A stretch of 64,000 nt of DNA, taken from NCBI RefSeq assembly GCF_038024065.1, contig NZ_CP150667.1:1178001-1242000 (forward strand), in the 5' to 3' direction. Both the position numbers and the translations under genes were made by a program. This document shows, in pieces, positions 43,268 to 52,383 of this stretch. The notes under the pieces were generated by a model, which saw nothing but the letters and a program-made list of their open reading frames with translations, made no database searches and had not been told where the DNA came from. Positions within the stretch are counted from its first letter, which is position 1; every line of letters starts with the position of its first letter. The stretch comes from Polaribacter sejongensis (GTDB taxonomy: Bacteria > Bacteroidota > Bacteroidia > Flavobacteriales > Flavobacteriaceae).

Positions 43268-44365
43268 TTATTTTTTTAGAATCAATTCTACTCTCTTTTT
43301 TAAATTCGAAGTATTTAATAAAAATTTATTTTCAAAAACACTTCTAGCTCCTTCTTGTAACTTTAAATACAACGTCTCATTATCTAATACTTTATTTATC
43401 CGATAACTTAAGTTTTCAGAGCTTTTAAAGTCAAAAAAGTATCCATTAATTTTTTCATCCAAAATTTCTGGTATTCCACCCACTTTATGTGCTAATATAG
43501 GGGTATTAAAAGCGATTGCCTCTAAATTAACCATCCCGAAAGCTTCATCTTCACTTGCAGAAACGTGTAATTTAGATTTAGCTAAAATTTCATAAACTCC
43601 TTTTTGAGATATACTCCCTGTAAAAACGCAAGAATTGTAAACATTTAATTTTTTAGATAAAACTATTTGCTCTGATCTCGTAATACCATCTCCAACAAAA
43701 TAGAATATATAATTCGGATGTTTCTCTAGAATAGTGGGTATTGCATTAATTAAAACTTCTTGTCCTTTAGAAGGATTAAATCTTCCTACAAATGAAACTA
43801 TTTCTTCTTTTTTGACATTAAAATTTAAAGTAAAATCTTTTAAGAGAAAGTAAATAATTTTTATATGTTTATTTTTTATAGATAAATATTCTTTTAAATC
43901 TTCAGCTGTCTTTTCTGAATTTGTATGAATTTCCGTAGCAAATAGATTTAACAATAAAGACTTACGTGTTTTTAATATTTTCTCTTTAAACCAATGTCTT
44001 TGAGAGTCTACCTTTAATTGAGTTGAAGTAGTTCTATACCAAGCTATTCTATTTTTAATTCCAAATAAAAATCCCCCAATCATTGAAATATTAACAGCTC
44101 CAAATGTACTAATGATATAAATTGGTTTCTCTTCTTTTATTACCTCTCTTAAAAACAATAAATCTGCTAATTTTGTAGGTCTTTTAGATGGCCATGTTTT
44201 ATAAATCAATCCATTAGAATCATCATCCCTAATTTTATTTTTATCAAAAATAATAACGACTTTAAAGCCCATCTCCATAAAAGTTCTCCCCAACTCATTA
44301 AAATATGTTGTGGCTGAAGTAATTTGTGGTGAACTTGTTATAATTACGGTTTTATGATTCTTCAT
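43268..44365 (-). CDS. GT4 family glycosyltransferase
   Basis: A 365-residue GT-B-fold transferase. The C-terminal domain opens 'IVSFVGRFNPSKGQEVLINA' and contains 'VSASEDEAFGMVNLEAIAFN' as the donor-binding E-x7-E motif. The N-terminal domain has 'YISTFGAVNISMIGGFLFG'. There is no membrane segment. It lies in the same packed array as its neighbours, with a 21-base gap upstream. Donor and acceptor unknown. Confidence 0.88.
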   Translation of the reverse strand: MKNHKTVIITSSPQITSATTYFNELGRTFMEMGFKVVIIFDKNKIRDDDSNGLIYKTWPSKRPTKLADLLFLREVIKEEKPIYIISTFGAVNISMIGGFLFGIKNRIAWYRTTSTQLKVDSQRHWFKEKILKTRKSLLLNLFATEIHTNSEKTAEDLKEYLSIKNKHIKIIYFLLKDFTLNFNVKKEEIVSFVGRFNPSKGQEVLINAIPTILEKHPNYIFYFVGDGITRSEQIVLSKKLNVYNSCVFTGSISQKGVYEILAKSKLHVSASEDEAFGMVNLEAIAFNTPILAHKVGGIPEILDEKINGYFFDFKSSENLSYRINKVLDNETLYLKLQEGARSVFENKFLLNTSNLKKRVELILKK

Positions 44366-44386
44366 TAAATTCTTATTTATAAAACT

Positions 44387-45385
44387 TTATTGTTTTATCG
44401 TTGGTTTATTAAAAATCAATGATAATAAACCAACAAACCTACCTATGGCTTCTGTAAAAGCTTCCTTTTTTTTATGGGTTGTAATTACATTTACAAATCT
44501 TAACATCATTAATACAATAGCAATAGTATTCCATTTAAAACGTGCTTTAAAAGTAGGATTCAGATATTTTACACGCCAAACATACCAACCATTTCTAGTC
44601 ACCATTTTACCATACTTAAATTTATTAGGTCTACCGGCTGAGTCATGGTGGTGTTCTAAAAGCACCGTAGTTGCCAATACATTTTTTCCGAATTTTAAAG
44701 CTCTTAATGAAAAATCTGCATCTTCATACAAACCATACCCTTCAAAATAAGTAGAAAAATTTATAGTATTTACTACTTTTTTTCTAAAAGACATAGACAT
44801 ACCTATTAACAAATCTACTTGATAGTTTTTACCTGTTAAAGGATATCCACAAGAAATTCCATTAGAAAACTCAGGCATAATTCCTGGTAATTGGTCACTT
44901 CCTAATCTTAAGTAATTTCTAAGCACATGTCGTTGACCTAATTTAACATGAAAACCGTCAATACAAATATACTTTTTTGGATGATAATAATCTGTTGTAT
45001 TTTTTTTCCAGTTATTTTCATTGGTTGCAATACCTCCTACTCCTGTAATATCATTATCAGAATTAAAAACATTTTTTAAATTTTTAAAATAATCGATATC
45101 TAAAATAGTATCATCATCTAAAAAACAAACGATATCCATAGTTTCACTAACTCTTTCTATTCCAAAGTTACGTTGTTTGGTTAACCCTCGTTCTTTATCT
45201 GAAACTTTAAAATAGGTTAAATTTTGAAACTTATTTAATTCAAGAATTTCTTTTGTTAAATCATTTGTAGAACCATCTATAATTAAAATCTCATCAGGGT
45301 ATAAACTTTGTATAGCAACTGTTTTCAACAGGTTTAACAAAGCTGTTGGTCTCATATAAGTACAAATAATTAAACTAAACTTCAT
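44387..45385 (-). CDS. GT2 family glycosyltransferase
   Basis: A 332-residue GT-A-fold transferase. The start is 'FSLIICTYMRPTALLNLLK'; the donor-site acids are 'IIDGSTND' and the DxD is 'VCFLDDDTILD' near 92-102. The middle has 'GISCGYPLTGKNYQVDLLIGM' and the acceptor motif 'YEDADFSLRAL'. A C-terminal hydrophobic stretch near 290-300 may tether it to the membrane. It overlaps the 511-residue transferase gene by 11 bases, so the two are probably made together. Confidence 0.87.
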   Translation of the reverse strand: MKFSLIICTYMRPTALLNLLKTVAIQSLYPDEILIIDGSTNDLTKEILELNKFQNLTYFKVSDKERGLTKQRNFGIERVSETMDIVCFLDDDTILDIDYFKNLKNVFNSDNDITGVGGIATNENNWKKNTTDYYHPKKYICIDGFHVKLGQRHVLRNYLRLGSDQLPGIMPEFSNGISCGYPLTGKNYQVDLLIGMSMSFRKKVVNTINFSTYFEGYGLYEDADFSLRALKFGKNVLATTVLLEHHHDSAGRPNKFKYGKMVTRNGWYVWRVKYLNPTFKARFKWNTIAIVLMMLRFVNVITTHKKKEAFTEAIGRFVGLLSLIFNKPTIKQ

Positions 45386-46910
45386 GAATTAGCATTTTAT
45401 TTGCCCAATGCATACTTTTCTTCCATCTTTTATTCATGGATTTTATATATAATAAAGGGTTTTTAATTTGTTGATATTTATAAAACTTAAGATATAATAG
45501 CACTTTATATCCTAAAAGTTGTTGCCTTGTTTGGTGCTTTAAGTTATATGCTAAAACTGTTGGAGATGGTTTGGGTTGTATTTTATCATTTGCCCATTTT
45601 GGAGAAAACTTAGCTCTAAAACCGCCAATTGGTGCTTTTAAATGTAGCATTTTAACATAAGGTAAATACATTATTTCACATCCTTTATTTTTTAATTGCA
45701 TACCAAAGTCTGTATCTTCTCCATAACCAAATTCATGTTCTGGTTTAAAACTACAATTTTCTAAATATGTACTTTTAACTAGCGATGCATTTGTTCCAAA
45801 ACCTCCCCATTGAAAAGGTATTTTATTCTTTTCTATTTCCCCATTTTGCAAACAACTAATTGTTAAACTAGAAACTCCAAATTGTTTAAGATAATCAAAA
45901 GACTTCCTTAATAAATCTTTTTCAAACCGAATATCATCATCTGCAAAAAACACCCAATTAGAAGTTACTTTAGACAAAGCGATATTTCTTGCGTTACAAG
46001 CTCCTAATTGATGAATAAATGTGTGATCTATTTTAAATGGCCAATCATTATTTAAATAATCTAAGTCTGAAACAGAATTTTCTACACCATTCTGTTCTAC
46101 AATAATTACCTTTTCAGGAAGCAACGTTTGCTTAGACAAATCTACTAATACATTATATAAATGCTCTTTACGTCCTAATGTAGGTATTAATACATCAATA
46201 GTATTATTTTTAAGTAATTTAAGTGTAGAATTTATTTCAATAGAACTCAAATCAATTTTTACATTTTTTTTCCTTCTATAAAAAAAGGCATTTATTAATG
46301 GTAAAAGATTAAATTTTTTATCAAAAATTAACTCGTTAAAAAACAATAAAAATAACCAAACAGATTTATAATGTTGTTTCACAAATTTATAAAGTACAAC
46401 TTTAGAAGCTTTAGGTGTATTTATCGGATTTATTTTTTTTAATAATTTTGGTTCAGAACAACAACATAAACCATTAGGCATTGCTATCTTTGCCATAGAA
46501 TTTAAAAATAAATCAAAATCTTTATTAGGTTTTATAATTTTTTTTAATATTACAGATGCATGAATTACACCAACAGCACTACTCATTTGCCAAGTTGGAA
46601 ACCTAACGGTTTTATTAACATTTATAGAGGAAGATTGTTCTACATAACCAATACTATCTGGTAAAAAATTAAAGGAAGAAGGATTGTAAGAAAGCATCAT
46701 TCTATGATGATGAAAATACAGGTTGTAATCAGTTATATTTAAGTATTCTTTAAATTCCTTATAACACCAAAAAATTGATTTCTCAGGATATTTAGTAGCT
46801 ACATCTAATAAAATAGCAGCAATAGATTCATTTGAATTAAATGAAATAATCTTAAATTTATCAGCAACAATTTCTGTTACTTTATTATTTTTATGATATA
46901 TTATAATCAT
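45375..46910 (-). CDS. GT2 family glycosyltransferase with unknown N-terminal domain
   Basis: A 511-residue protein. The GT2 core starts only at about residue 238 ('IDVLIPTLGRKEHLYNVL'), with 'VIIVEQNG', the DxD in 'WVFFADDDIRFE' (D324-D326) and 'FGYGEDTDFGMQL'. The preceding 235 residues are not a known domain to me. They contain 'YLYFHHHRMMLSYNP'-like His/Arg-rich sequence, a 'FPTWQMSSAVGVIHAS' helix and a 'GLCCCSEPK' cysteine cluster. The extension could be a second catalytic or acceptor-binding module. It overlaps both neighbours by a few bases. Confidence 0.83.
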   Translation of the reverse strand: MIIIYHKNNKVTEIVADKFKIISFNSNESIAAILLDVATKYPEKSIFWCYKEFKEYLNITDYNLYFHHHRMMLSYNPSSFNFLPDSIGYVEQSSSINVNKTVRFPTWQMSSAVGVIHASVILKKIIKPNKDFDLFLNSMAKIAMPNGLCCCSEPKLLKKINPINTPKASKVVLYKFVKQHYKSVWLFLLFFNELIFDKKFNLLPLINAFFYRRKKNVKIDLSSIEINSTLKLLKNNTIDVLIPTLGRKEHLYNVLVDLSKQTLLPEKVIIVEQNGVENSVSDLDYLNNDWPFKIDHTFIHQLGACNARNIALSKVTSNWVFFADDDIRFEKDLLRKSFDYLKQFGVSSLTISCLQNGEIEKNKIPFQWGGFGTNASLVKSTYLENCSFKPEHEFGYGEDTDFGMQLKNKGCEIMYLPYVKMLHLKAPIGGFRAKFSPKWANDKIQPKPSPTVLAYNLKHQTRQQLLGYKVLLYLKFYKYQQIKNPLLYIKSMNKRWKKSMHWANKMLIHEV

Positions 46911-48055
46911 TTAATTATAGTTTTAAAAAAAGCAATATTCTCTACCACTTTTTTATTAATATCAAATACTTGCTCCACACGTTCCCTTGCTTTTACACCT
47001 ATCGTTTTTCTTAGCTCATTATCCTTTAATACTTCTACTATTTTTGATGCATATTCGCTATGATTTGAAGGGTGTACTAAAAAACCACTTTCACCATCTT
47101 TAATTAATTCTTGAGACCAACCAATATTACTATTTATTACTGCTTTTTGCATCGCCATAGATTCTATAGTAACCATACCCAAGGTTTCTGCATAAGTTGG
47201 AAAGACACAAACATGTGCTTTTTTTATGTATTTTTCCATCGATTCGTATGGAACTTTACCTAAATAACTTACTTTTAATTCCAATGAATAACTCTTTATC
47301 TGTTCTTCTATTAAGGTCCAAGTTGAAGGTGAATTTGTACTAATATCTGAAGCATCATCTCCTATTAAAAGTAAATGTGCTTTAGGGTATTGTTTTATAA
47401 CTCTATCCATAATTACAGGTAATTCTAATACCCCTTTTTTACGAATTAAAGTTCCAAAATACAGTACAAGACCATCATCATATTGATCGGTTGGATATTT
47501 ATCAAAACGATCTAAGGCAACACCGTTATGAATGGTTTTTATTTCCTTAGTTTTAATATTAAACAATTCTTTAGTTAATTTTCCGGCATAGTCTGTTGGA
47601 GCAATGTATGCCGTAGCTTTTGAAATTGCTAATTTTTCGAACCAAAAATTTTTAATTTTCTGTTTACGCTTCTCTAAATAACAAAAATAAGTATCACTTC
47701 CATGAAGTCTAATAACTAAAGGAATCTTAAAATTCATAAAAGCTGTAATTCCTGTCCAATCTGGCGCTTCAATTATTTGAATATTCTCTGTTTCAATTAC
47801 TTTGTTTATATATATTTGAATATGTTTACGATAGAAATACCATTTACCATAAGCATAATCTTTATTTTTTATTAAATGAACACGAACTCCATTGTCTTTA
47901 AAAATTTCATCCTTTTTTTGACCATATACAAATACAGTAATTTGATGTTGCTTTTTCACCAATGCTTGCACCAAATTTTTTATACTAGAACCAATACCTG
48001 CAGAATGATTTGTTTTTTCATGTGGATATTCTGGTGTTAAAAAAGCTACATTCAT
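46907..48055 (-). CDS. GT4 family glycosyltransferase
   Basis: A 382-residue GT-B-fold transferase. The N-terminal domain opens 'VAFLTPEYPHEKTNHSAGIG' with the Gly-rich acceptor loop, and 'IIEAPDWTGITAFM' follows. The C-terminal domain has 'VLYFGTLIRKKGVLELPVIM' and 'VCVFPTYAETLGMVTIESMA' as the donor motif. It overlaps the 511-residue GT2 gene by four bases. It closely follows the CDP-glycerol-transferase-like gene. Donor unknown. Confidence 0.88.
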   Translation of the reverse strand: MNVAFLTPEYPHEKTNHSAGIGSSIKNLVQALVKKQHQITVFVYGQKKDEIFKDNGVRVHLIKNKDYAYGKWYFYRKHIQIYINKVIETENIQIIEAPDWTGITAFMNFKIPLVIRLHGSDTYFCYLEKRKQKIKNFWFEKLAISKATAYIAPTDYAGKLTKELFNIKTKEIKTIHNGVALDRFDKYPTDQYDDGLVLYFGTLIRKKGVLELPVIMDRVIKQYPKAHLLLIGDDASDISTNSPSTWTLIEEQIKSYSLELKVSYLGKVPYESMEKYIKKAHVCVFPTYAETLGMVTIESMAMQKAVINSNIGWSQELIKDGESGFLVHPSNHSEYASKIVEVLKDNELRKTIGVKARERVEQVFDINKKVVENIAFFKTIIK

Positions 48056-48056
48056 A

Positions 48057-49433
48057 TTAATTTAAAATTTTATGAATAGTTTTCCAAATTTCTTCAGATG
48101 TATTCGATGGATTTTCACCACATATAATCTTGTACCATTCTTTGGTTGTCTTTAATTCACTCTCATTTATACCCTTTATAATAACTTTTTCTATTTCATC
48201 AGAACTATTAATCCATAAAACAGCTTCTTTTGAAGGCATTGATTTAAAATGGATATATTTATAAATTTCATCAATATTCCAAATAGAATTTGTAGTCTTT
48301 TTTGTATTATAATTTAGGTATGCACAAGCTTTATTCTGAGCAACATAATCAAAAACCATTGAAGAACCAACATTAATAACCATTTCTGTATGATAAACCG
48401 TATTTGCTAACAAATCTAAATCTTCTGGTAAAGGCATAACTTGGTTCCAACTATTTCCTAAATTATTCCATTTAGGATCAATCAAAGCAATTTCTTCTTT
48501 AAAATTATTATAAATTTTAATATGTCTATCAGTAAAATCAACAGGGCATTTCCTATAAATAACACCAATATTATGTCCTTTATTATTTAGGTTACGTACT
48601 GCTTTTGCTACATCTTCTAAATAAAACTGATCATTAGGAGAAGTGGTTACATCATCTCCAGAAAAACAAATATATTTTTTATCTAATTTTAAATTATTTT
48701 TTTTAAAAAAATTTTCTTTTGAATCAAATAAAGTATTGTAATGACATTCAAATTGAGGAGTACCTGTTACAAAAATTTTATTTTCACTAACCTTTGGATA
48801 ATATTGTAACAGTTCCTTTTTCATGTGATCACTCCAAACAAAATAATAATCTGAATTTACGACCATTGTTCCTTTAGGTAAATTATCCCAAGAAAAAATA
48901 AATGTAACTGTAGGTATCTTTAAATCTTGTGCTGCTAAAAGAGGAGCAATTGCATTTACTGGTCTTTGGTTTGTTAAAAACAAAACTTTAGGATCTTCTC
49001 TTTTTAAGGTTTCTTTTGATTTTATATAATACTCTGACTTTCTTTCTAATTGATGTAGTTTTTGTTCTATTTTAAGAAGTCCTTTTGGTGAATTATAGAT
49101 AAATACTAATCCATCAACATATAATGATTTTAGACTCTCTTTTAAATTTTTATAACTATTAGGAAATATATAAGATAAGTAAGCTTTATCTTTAAAATTC
49201 TTATAATTTTGTTTTAACTCAATTATTTTTTTTGCTCTTTTATACAAATCAGAAATTGGTCTACACTTTCCTATTTCTACTTGAATTTCTTTATAACCTA
49301 AATCTATTATAGGAAAACTAGTATTATTCCAATAAGTTACATCAAAATTTTGTTTTAATGCTTCTTCATAAAACTTACCAAAAGCAAAATTTCGTAGTCC
49401 TACTCCATCTGGTAATAAAATAAAAGCTTTCAT
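48057..49433 (-). CDS. GT-B-like transferase of uncertain family
   Basis: A 458-residue soluble protein without a recognised family signature. The second half looks like a GT-B nucleotide-binding domain: 'KIFVTGTPQFECHY', 'KKYICFSGDDVTTSPNDQFY', 'IGVIYRKCPVDF' and 'MVINVGSSMVFDYVAQNKACAYLNYN'. The last resembles CDP-glycerol glycerophosphotransferases and capsule/sialyl-type transferases in form. It stands near neuC and is a candidate for the missing nonulosonate transferase, which is inference only. The first half includes 'VTFIFSWDNLPKGTMVVNSDYYFVW', consistent with a substrate-lid region. Confidence 0.6.
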   Translation of the reverse strand: MKAFILLPDGVGLRNFAFGKFYEEALKQNFDVTYWNNTSFPIIDLGYKEIQVEIGKCRPISDLYKRAKKIIELKQNYKNFKDKAYLSYIFPNSYKNLKESLKSLYVDGLVFIYNSPKGLLKIEQKLHQLERKSEYYIKSKETLKREDPKVLFLTNQRPVNAIAPLLAAQDLKIPTVTFIFSWDNLPKGTMVVNSDYYFVWSDHMKKELLQYYPKVSENKIFVTGTPQFECHYNTLFDSKENFFKKNNLKLDKKYICFSGDDVTTSPNDQFYLEDVAKAVRNLNNKGHNIGVIYRKCPVDFTDRHIKIYNNFKEEIALIDPKWNNLGNSWNQVMPLPEDLDLLANTVYHTEMVINVGSSMVFDYVAQNKACAYLNYNTKKTTNSIWNIDEIYKYIHFKSMPSKEAVLWINSSDEIEKVIIKGINESELKTTKEWYKIICGENPSNTSEEIWKTIHKILN

Positions 49434-49457
49434 AATAATATATTTTCTAAAATAACT

Positions 49458-50252
49458 CTATTTAATTCTATTCAACTTTATTCTAATTCGCCTAAAAAAC
49501 TTTTTTATGTATAATCTATATTTAAAAGTACTGTCTTTCCACAACACATAATTTACTGTTGTTATACTATTACTCTCTAAACCATTTAAAAGTAAATCAA
49601 TTCTTTCTGTATGTTTCTTATTTGTACCATAGGCTCTAGCATACCATGAATGAAAACCGATAATTATACTGTTATGATAAATTACATTTGTAATGCTATC
49701 ATTATTAAGTTCTAGAGATTTAGATGTTAAATATTTAATTTTTTCTCCTTTACGTAATAACCATAAATAAAAACAATAATAAGACTCATATAGACTAGAC
49801 TCATCATATTTATAATCTAAAACTTCATTTAAAAAAAATTCTTCTTTTTCTATTTTTTGATTAGACAACATTTCTTTTCTATTCCATATCAATTTTATTT
49901 TATTTAAATCAATAACTGAAAAAAAAGTATTGACACAAAATGGGTTATAATTTCTATGATTAATAACACCTCCATCTCTTACTCCTGAGACAGTGATATT
50001 ATTTTTATTCATTTCATCGATTAAAATTGTAAGTGTATTATTTGATTTTAAAACAAAATCTTCATCAGCCATTATAATATAGTCGTAATCTAAGTTCTTA
50101 AATTTTTTCATCATATATAAAATACTCTGTATACCATACATACCATTTCTTCCATCTATCACGTACCTATCATACTCCAATCCAAACAAATGACTAGTCT
50201 TATCGTATAATTTAAAATTAGCTACAGTTGTTAAAATTGCTATTTTCCTCAT
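49458..50252 (-). CDS. Putative GT-A-like transferase, hypothetical
   Basis: A 264-residue soluble protein I do not recognise. It starts 'KIAILTTVANFKLYDKTSHLFG' and has a possible DxD-type site in 'DYIIMADEDFVLKS' near residue 57-70, preceded by 'MYGIQSILYMMKKF'. Later 'GVRDGGVINHRNYNPFCVNTFF' looks like an acceptor loop and 'NSIIIGFHSWYARAYG' has invariant-looking aromatic residues. The C-terminus is strongly basic ('KFFRRIRIKLNRIK'), suggesting contact with the membrane. It lies next to neuC. Transferase function is suggested by position and the DED motif only. Confidence 0.5.
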   Translation of the reverse strand: MRKIAILTTVANFKLYDKTSHLFGLEYDRYVIDGRNGMYGIQSILYMMKKFKNLDYDYIIMADEDFVLKSNNTLTILIDEMNKNNITVSGVRDGGVINHRNYNPFCVNTFFSVIDLNKIKLIWNRKEMLSNQKIEKEEFFLNEVLDYKYDESSLYESYYCFYLWLLRKGEKIKYLTSKSLELNNDSITNVIYHNSIIIGFHSWYARAYGTNKKHTERIDLLLNGLESNSITTVNYVLWKDSTFKYRLYIKKFFRRIRIKLNRIK

Positions 50253-50264
50253 AATAGTTATTCT

Positions 50265-51392
50265 TTATAAATCTATAAAATGTTTTTGTACATAATCTTT
50301 ATTGAATGTTAAATCATTCAAGGAATTCACAAAAAGTTCAGCACTATTTCCAAACCCAAAAACAGGTTTACTTTCTTTTACTTTTAGAATATGAGCATCT
50401 TGAATTGCTTTAAATACAGACTCACTTTGGTGATCTGAATGAATTATATGTTTGTGTAAAGACCTTTTTTCCTGTCTTGATCCAATATTTATGGTTGGTA
50501 TTCCATAATAAGGTGCTTCTCTAATTCCTGCACTAGAATTCCCTATAATAAAATCACTCCTTTTTAACAACTTTAAAAAATATTCAAATCTAATGGACGG
50601 AAATATCCTAAACCTAACATTATTATTTAAGCGTTTGTAAGCATTTAAAATTTCTTTAGAACCTAAATCATTATTAGGAAATATTACCACATAATTTCTA
50701 TCATCCATTAACAAAGCGTCAACAAATTGGTTTGCATAATTTTCCATTTCATTTATTTCTGTGGTAACAGGATGATACATCACTACCCCATAATTCTCGA
50801 ATGTAATTTCATAATACTCTTTTACTTCTTTTAACGAAGGTAAATTATTTGAAAACATAACATCTACATCTGGAGAACCAATTACAAAAATACTAGCAGC
50901 TGCCTCCCCCATTTGTAATAAACGTTTTTTTGCTAAATCGTTTGCTACATAATGTAAATGACTCATTTTAGAAACTGAATGACGAATCAATTCATCAATC
51001 GTTCCTGAAACCTCTCCACCTTCTATATGAGCGACTAAAATATTATTTAAGCTACCAACAATTGCTCCTGCTAAAGCTTCAACTCTGTCTCCATGAACTA
51101 CTATTAAATCTGGTTTTATTTTTTTTATATAACTAGAAAACCCTTCAATTGTTTTTGCTAATGTTAAATCCATAGTCGTTTCGTCAGTATGATTCTCAAA
51201 GGTATCAATATGCTTAAAACCAATTCGTTCTACCTCTATAACTGTATAACCGTATTCTTGCATTAAATGCATACCTGTTACAAAGACATAAGGTGTGTAT
51301 TTTTCATGTTTTTCAAGTGATTCAATCAAAGATTTTATTTTACCAAAATCAGCTCTTGTACCTGTTAAAAACACTACTTTTTTAATCAACAT
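50265..51392 (-). CDS. neuC: UDP-GlcNAc 2-epimerase (hydrolysing)
   Basis: A 375-residue GT-B-fold enzyme releasing ManNAc from UDP-GlcNAc, the first committed step to sialic acid. 'VVFLTGTRADFGKIKSLIE' opens the protein; 'VVHGDRVEALAGAI' (H100-R103) and 'AHIEGGEVSGTIDELIRHSVSKMSHLHY' are NeuC/LegG landmarks, and 'IIGNSSAGIREAPYYGIPTINIGSRQ' is the UDP site. The hydrolysing form is distinguished from WecB by 'GTRADFGK' and context with neuB/neuA. If the substrate were a diamino sugar the product would be legionaminate-type, but no LegB/LegC genes are present. Confidence 0.88.
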   Translation of the reverse strand: MLIKKVVFLTGTRADFGKIKSLIESLEKHEKYTPYVFVTGMHLMQEYGYTVIEVERIGFKHIDTFENHTDETTMDLTLAKTIEGFSSYIKKIKPDLIVVHGDRVEALAGAIVGSLNNILVAHIEGGEVSGTIDELIRHSVSKMSHLHYVANDLAKKRLLQMGEAAASIFVIGSPDVDVMFSNNLPSLKEVKEYYEITFENYGVVMYHPVTTEINEMENYANQFVDALLMDDRNYVVIFPNNDLGSKEILNAYKRLNNNVRFRIFPSIRFEYFLKLLKRSDFIIGNSSAGIREAPYYGIPTINIGSRQEKRSLHKHIIHSDHQSESVFKAIQDAHILKVKESKPVFGFGNSAELFVNSLNDLTFNKDYVQKHFIDL

Positions 51393-51423
51393 TTTATAAT
51401 TCTTTAATCTTTTTTACAATAAT

Positions 51424-52365
51424 TTATTTTAGCAATAAATCACCTTTTCCTATTAACTTATAACTTATGGTAGCTGCAACAAATTTTACCCCCCATTTAA
51501 AATACAATTTGTGTTTTAAAGGTTTTTTTAATACAACCCTTAAAATATCAAATTCATTAGTTTTTAAGTATCTATAATTTTTATATAAACTAATATATAA
51601 AAACATAAGTGTATCTGTAGATATACCATACTCTTTTAACTCTACAATTCTTTCTTTTAACCTATTGTGAATACTAAATGCTACTTCTTTTGAGAAGTCA
51701 TTAGATATTGTATTTTCGTGTTGCCTATAGCTAACAAGATATTCATCTAAAAAATGTATTTTGATATCTTTGTCCATTAACATTCTTATATGAAAATCTC
51801 TATCTTGACCTTTTAATAAAACTACAGATAATAATTTTTTATTCTTAAGATGTTCTTTTTTCCACATTGGGTCACAGACATACCAACTTCGTTTCAAACG
51901 TATAAAATCTTCTAATAAATTAACACTATTAAATGTTCTCTTTTCTTGCCCTACTATATTGGTAATACTATCTTTAAAAAATTCAATTTTAGATATTACA
52001 CAATTTACATCTTCGTTTTTTAAAAAACACTTTACCTTCAATTCTAAAAATTGACTATACATGATATCATCACTATCAAACCAATTTATATAAAGTCCAT
52101 TTGCTTTAGAAAAACCATAATTTCTACAACTATTCGCTCCTTTTAATAAATTATTAGGCCTGTTATATATTTTTATTCTAGAGTCTTTATTTCTATATTT
52201 TTCTAATAAAACAATCGTTCCATCTGTACTGCCGTCATCAACAACTATACACTCCCAATTTGTATAACTTTGTAAAATAATAGAATCTAAAGTTTCACCA
52301 AATAAATCCACTCTATTATAGCTCGGGATTATAATAGAAACTAAAGGGTTCTTATTTTTAGTCAT
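51424..52365 (-). CDS. GT2 family glycosyltransferase
   Basis: A 313-residue GT-A-fold transferase inserted between neuC and neuB. 'VSIIIPSYNRVDLFGETLDS' opens the fold, followed by 'CIVVDDGSTDGTI' and the DxD in 'YINWFDSDDIMYSQ' near 92-105. 'LLKGQDRDFHIRMLM' is the acceptor-side motif. Position inside the neu cluster suggests it may act close to the nonulosonate residue, but GT2 enzymes use inverting nucleotide-diphospho donors and are not known sialyltransferases. The 18-base spacing to neuB indicates co-transcription. Confidence 0.86.
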   Translation of the reverse strand: MTKNKNPLVSIIIPSYNRVDLFGETLDSIILQSYTNWECIVVDDGSTDGTIVLLEKYRNKDSRIKIYNRPNNLLKGANSCRNYGFSKANGLYINWFDSDDIMYSQFLELKVKCFLKNEDVNCVISKIEFFKDSITNIVGQEKRTFNSVNLLEDFIRLKRSWYVCDPMWKKEHLKNKKLLSVVLLKGQDRDFHIRMLMDKDIKIHFLDEYLVSYRQHENTISNDFSKEVAFSIHNRLKERIVELKEYGISTDTLMFLYISLYKNYRYLKTNEFDILRVVLKKPLKHKLYFKWGVKFVAATISYKLIGKGDLLLK

Positions 52366-52383
52366 ACCTTTTTTATTAAAAAT

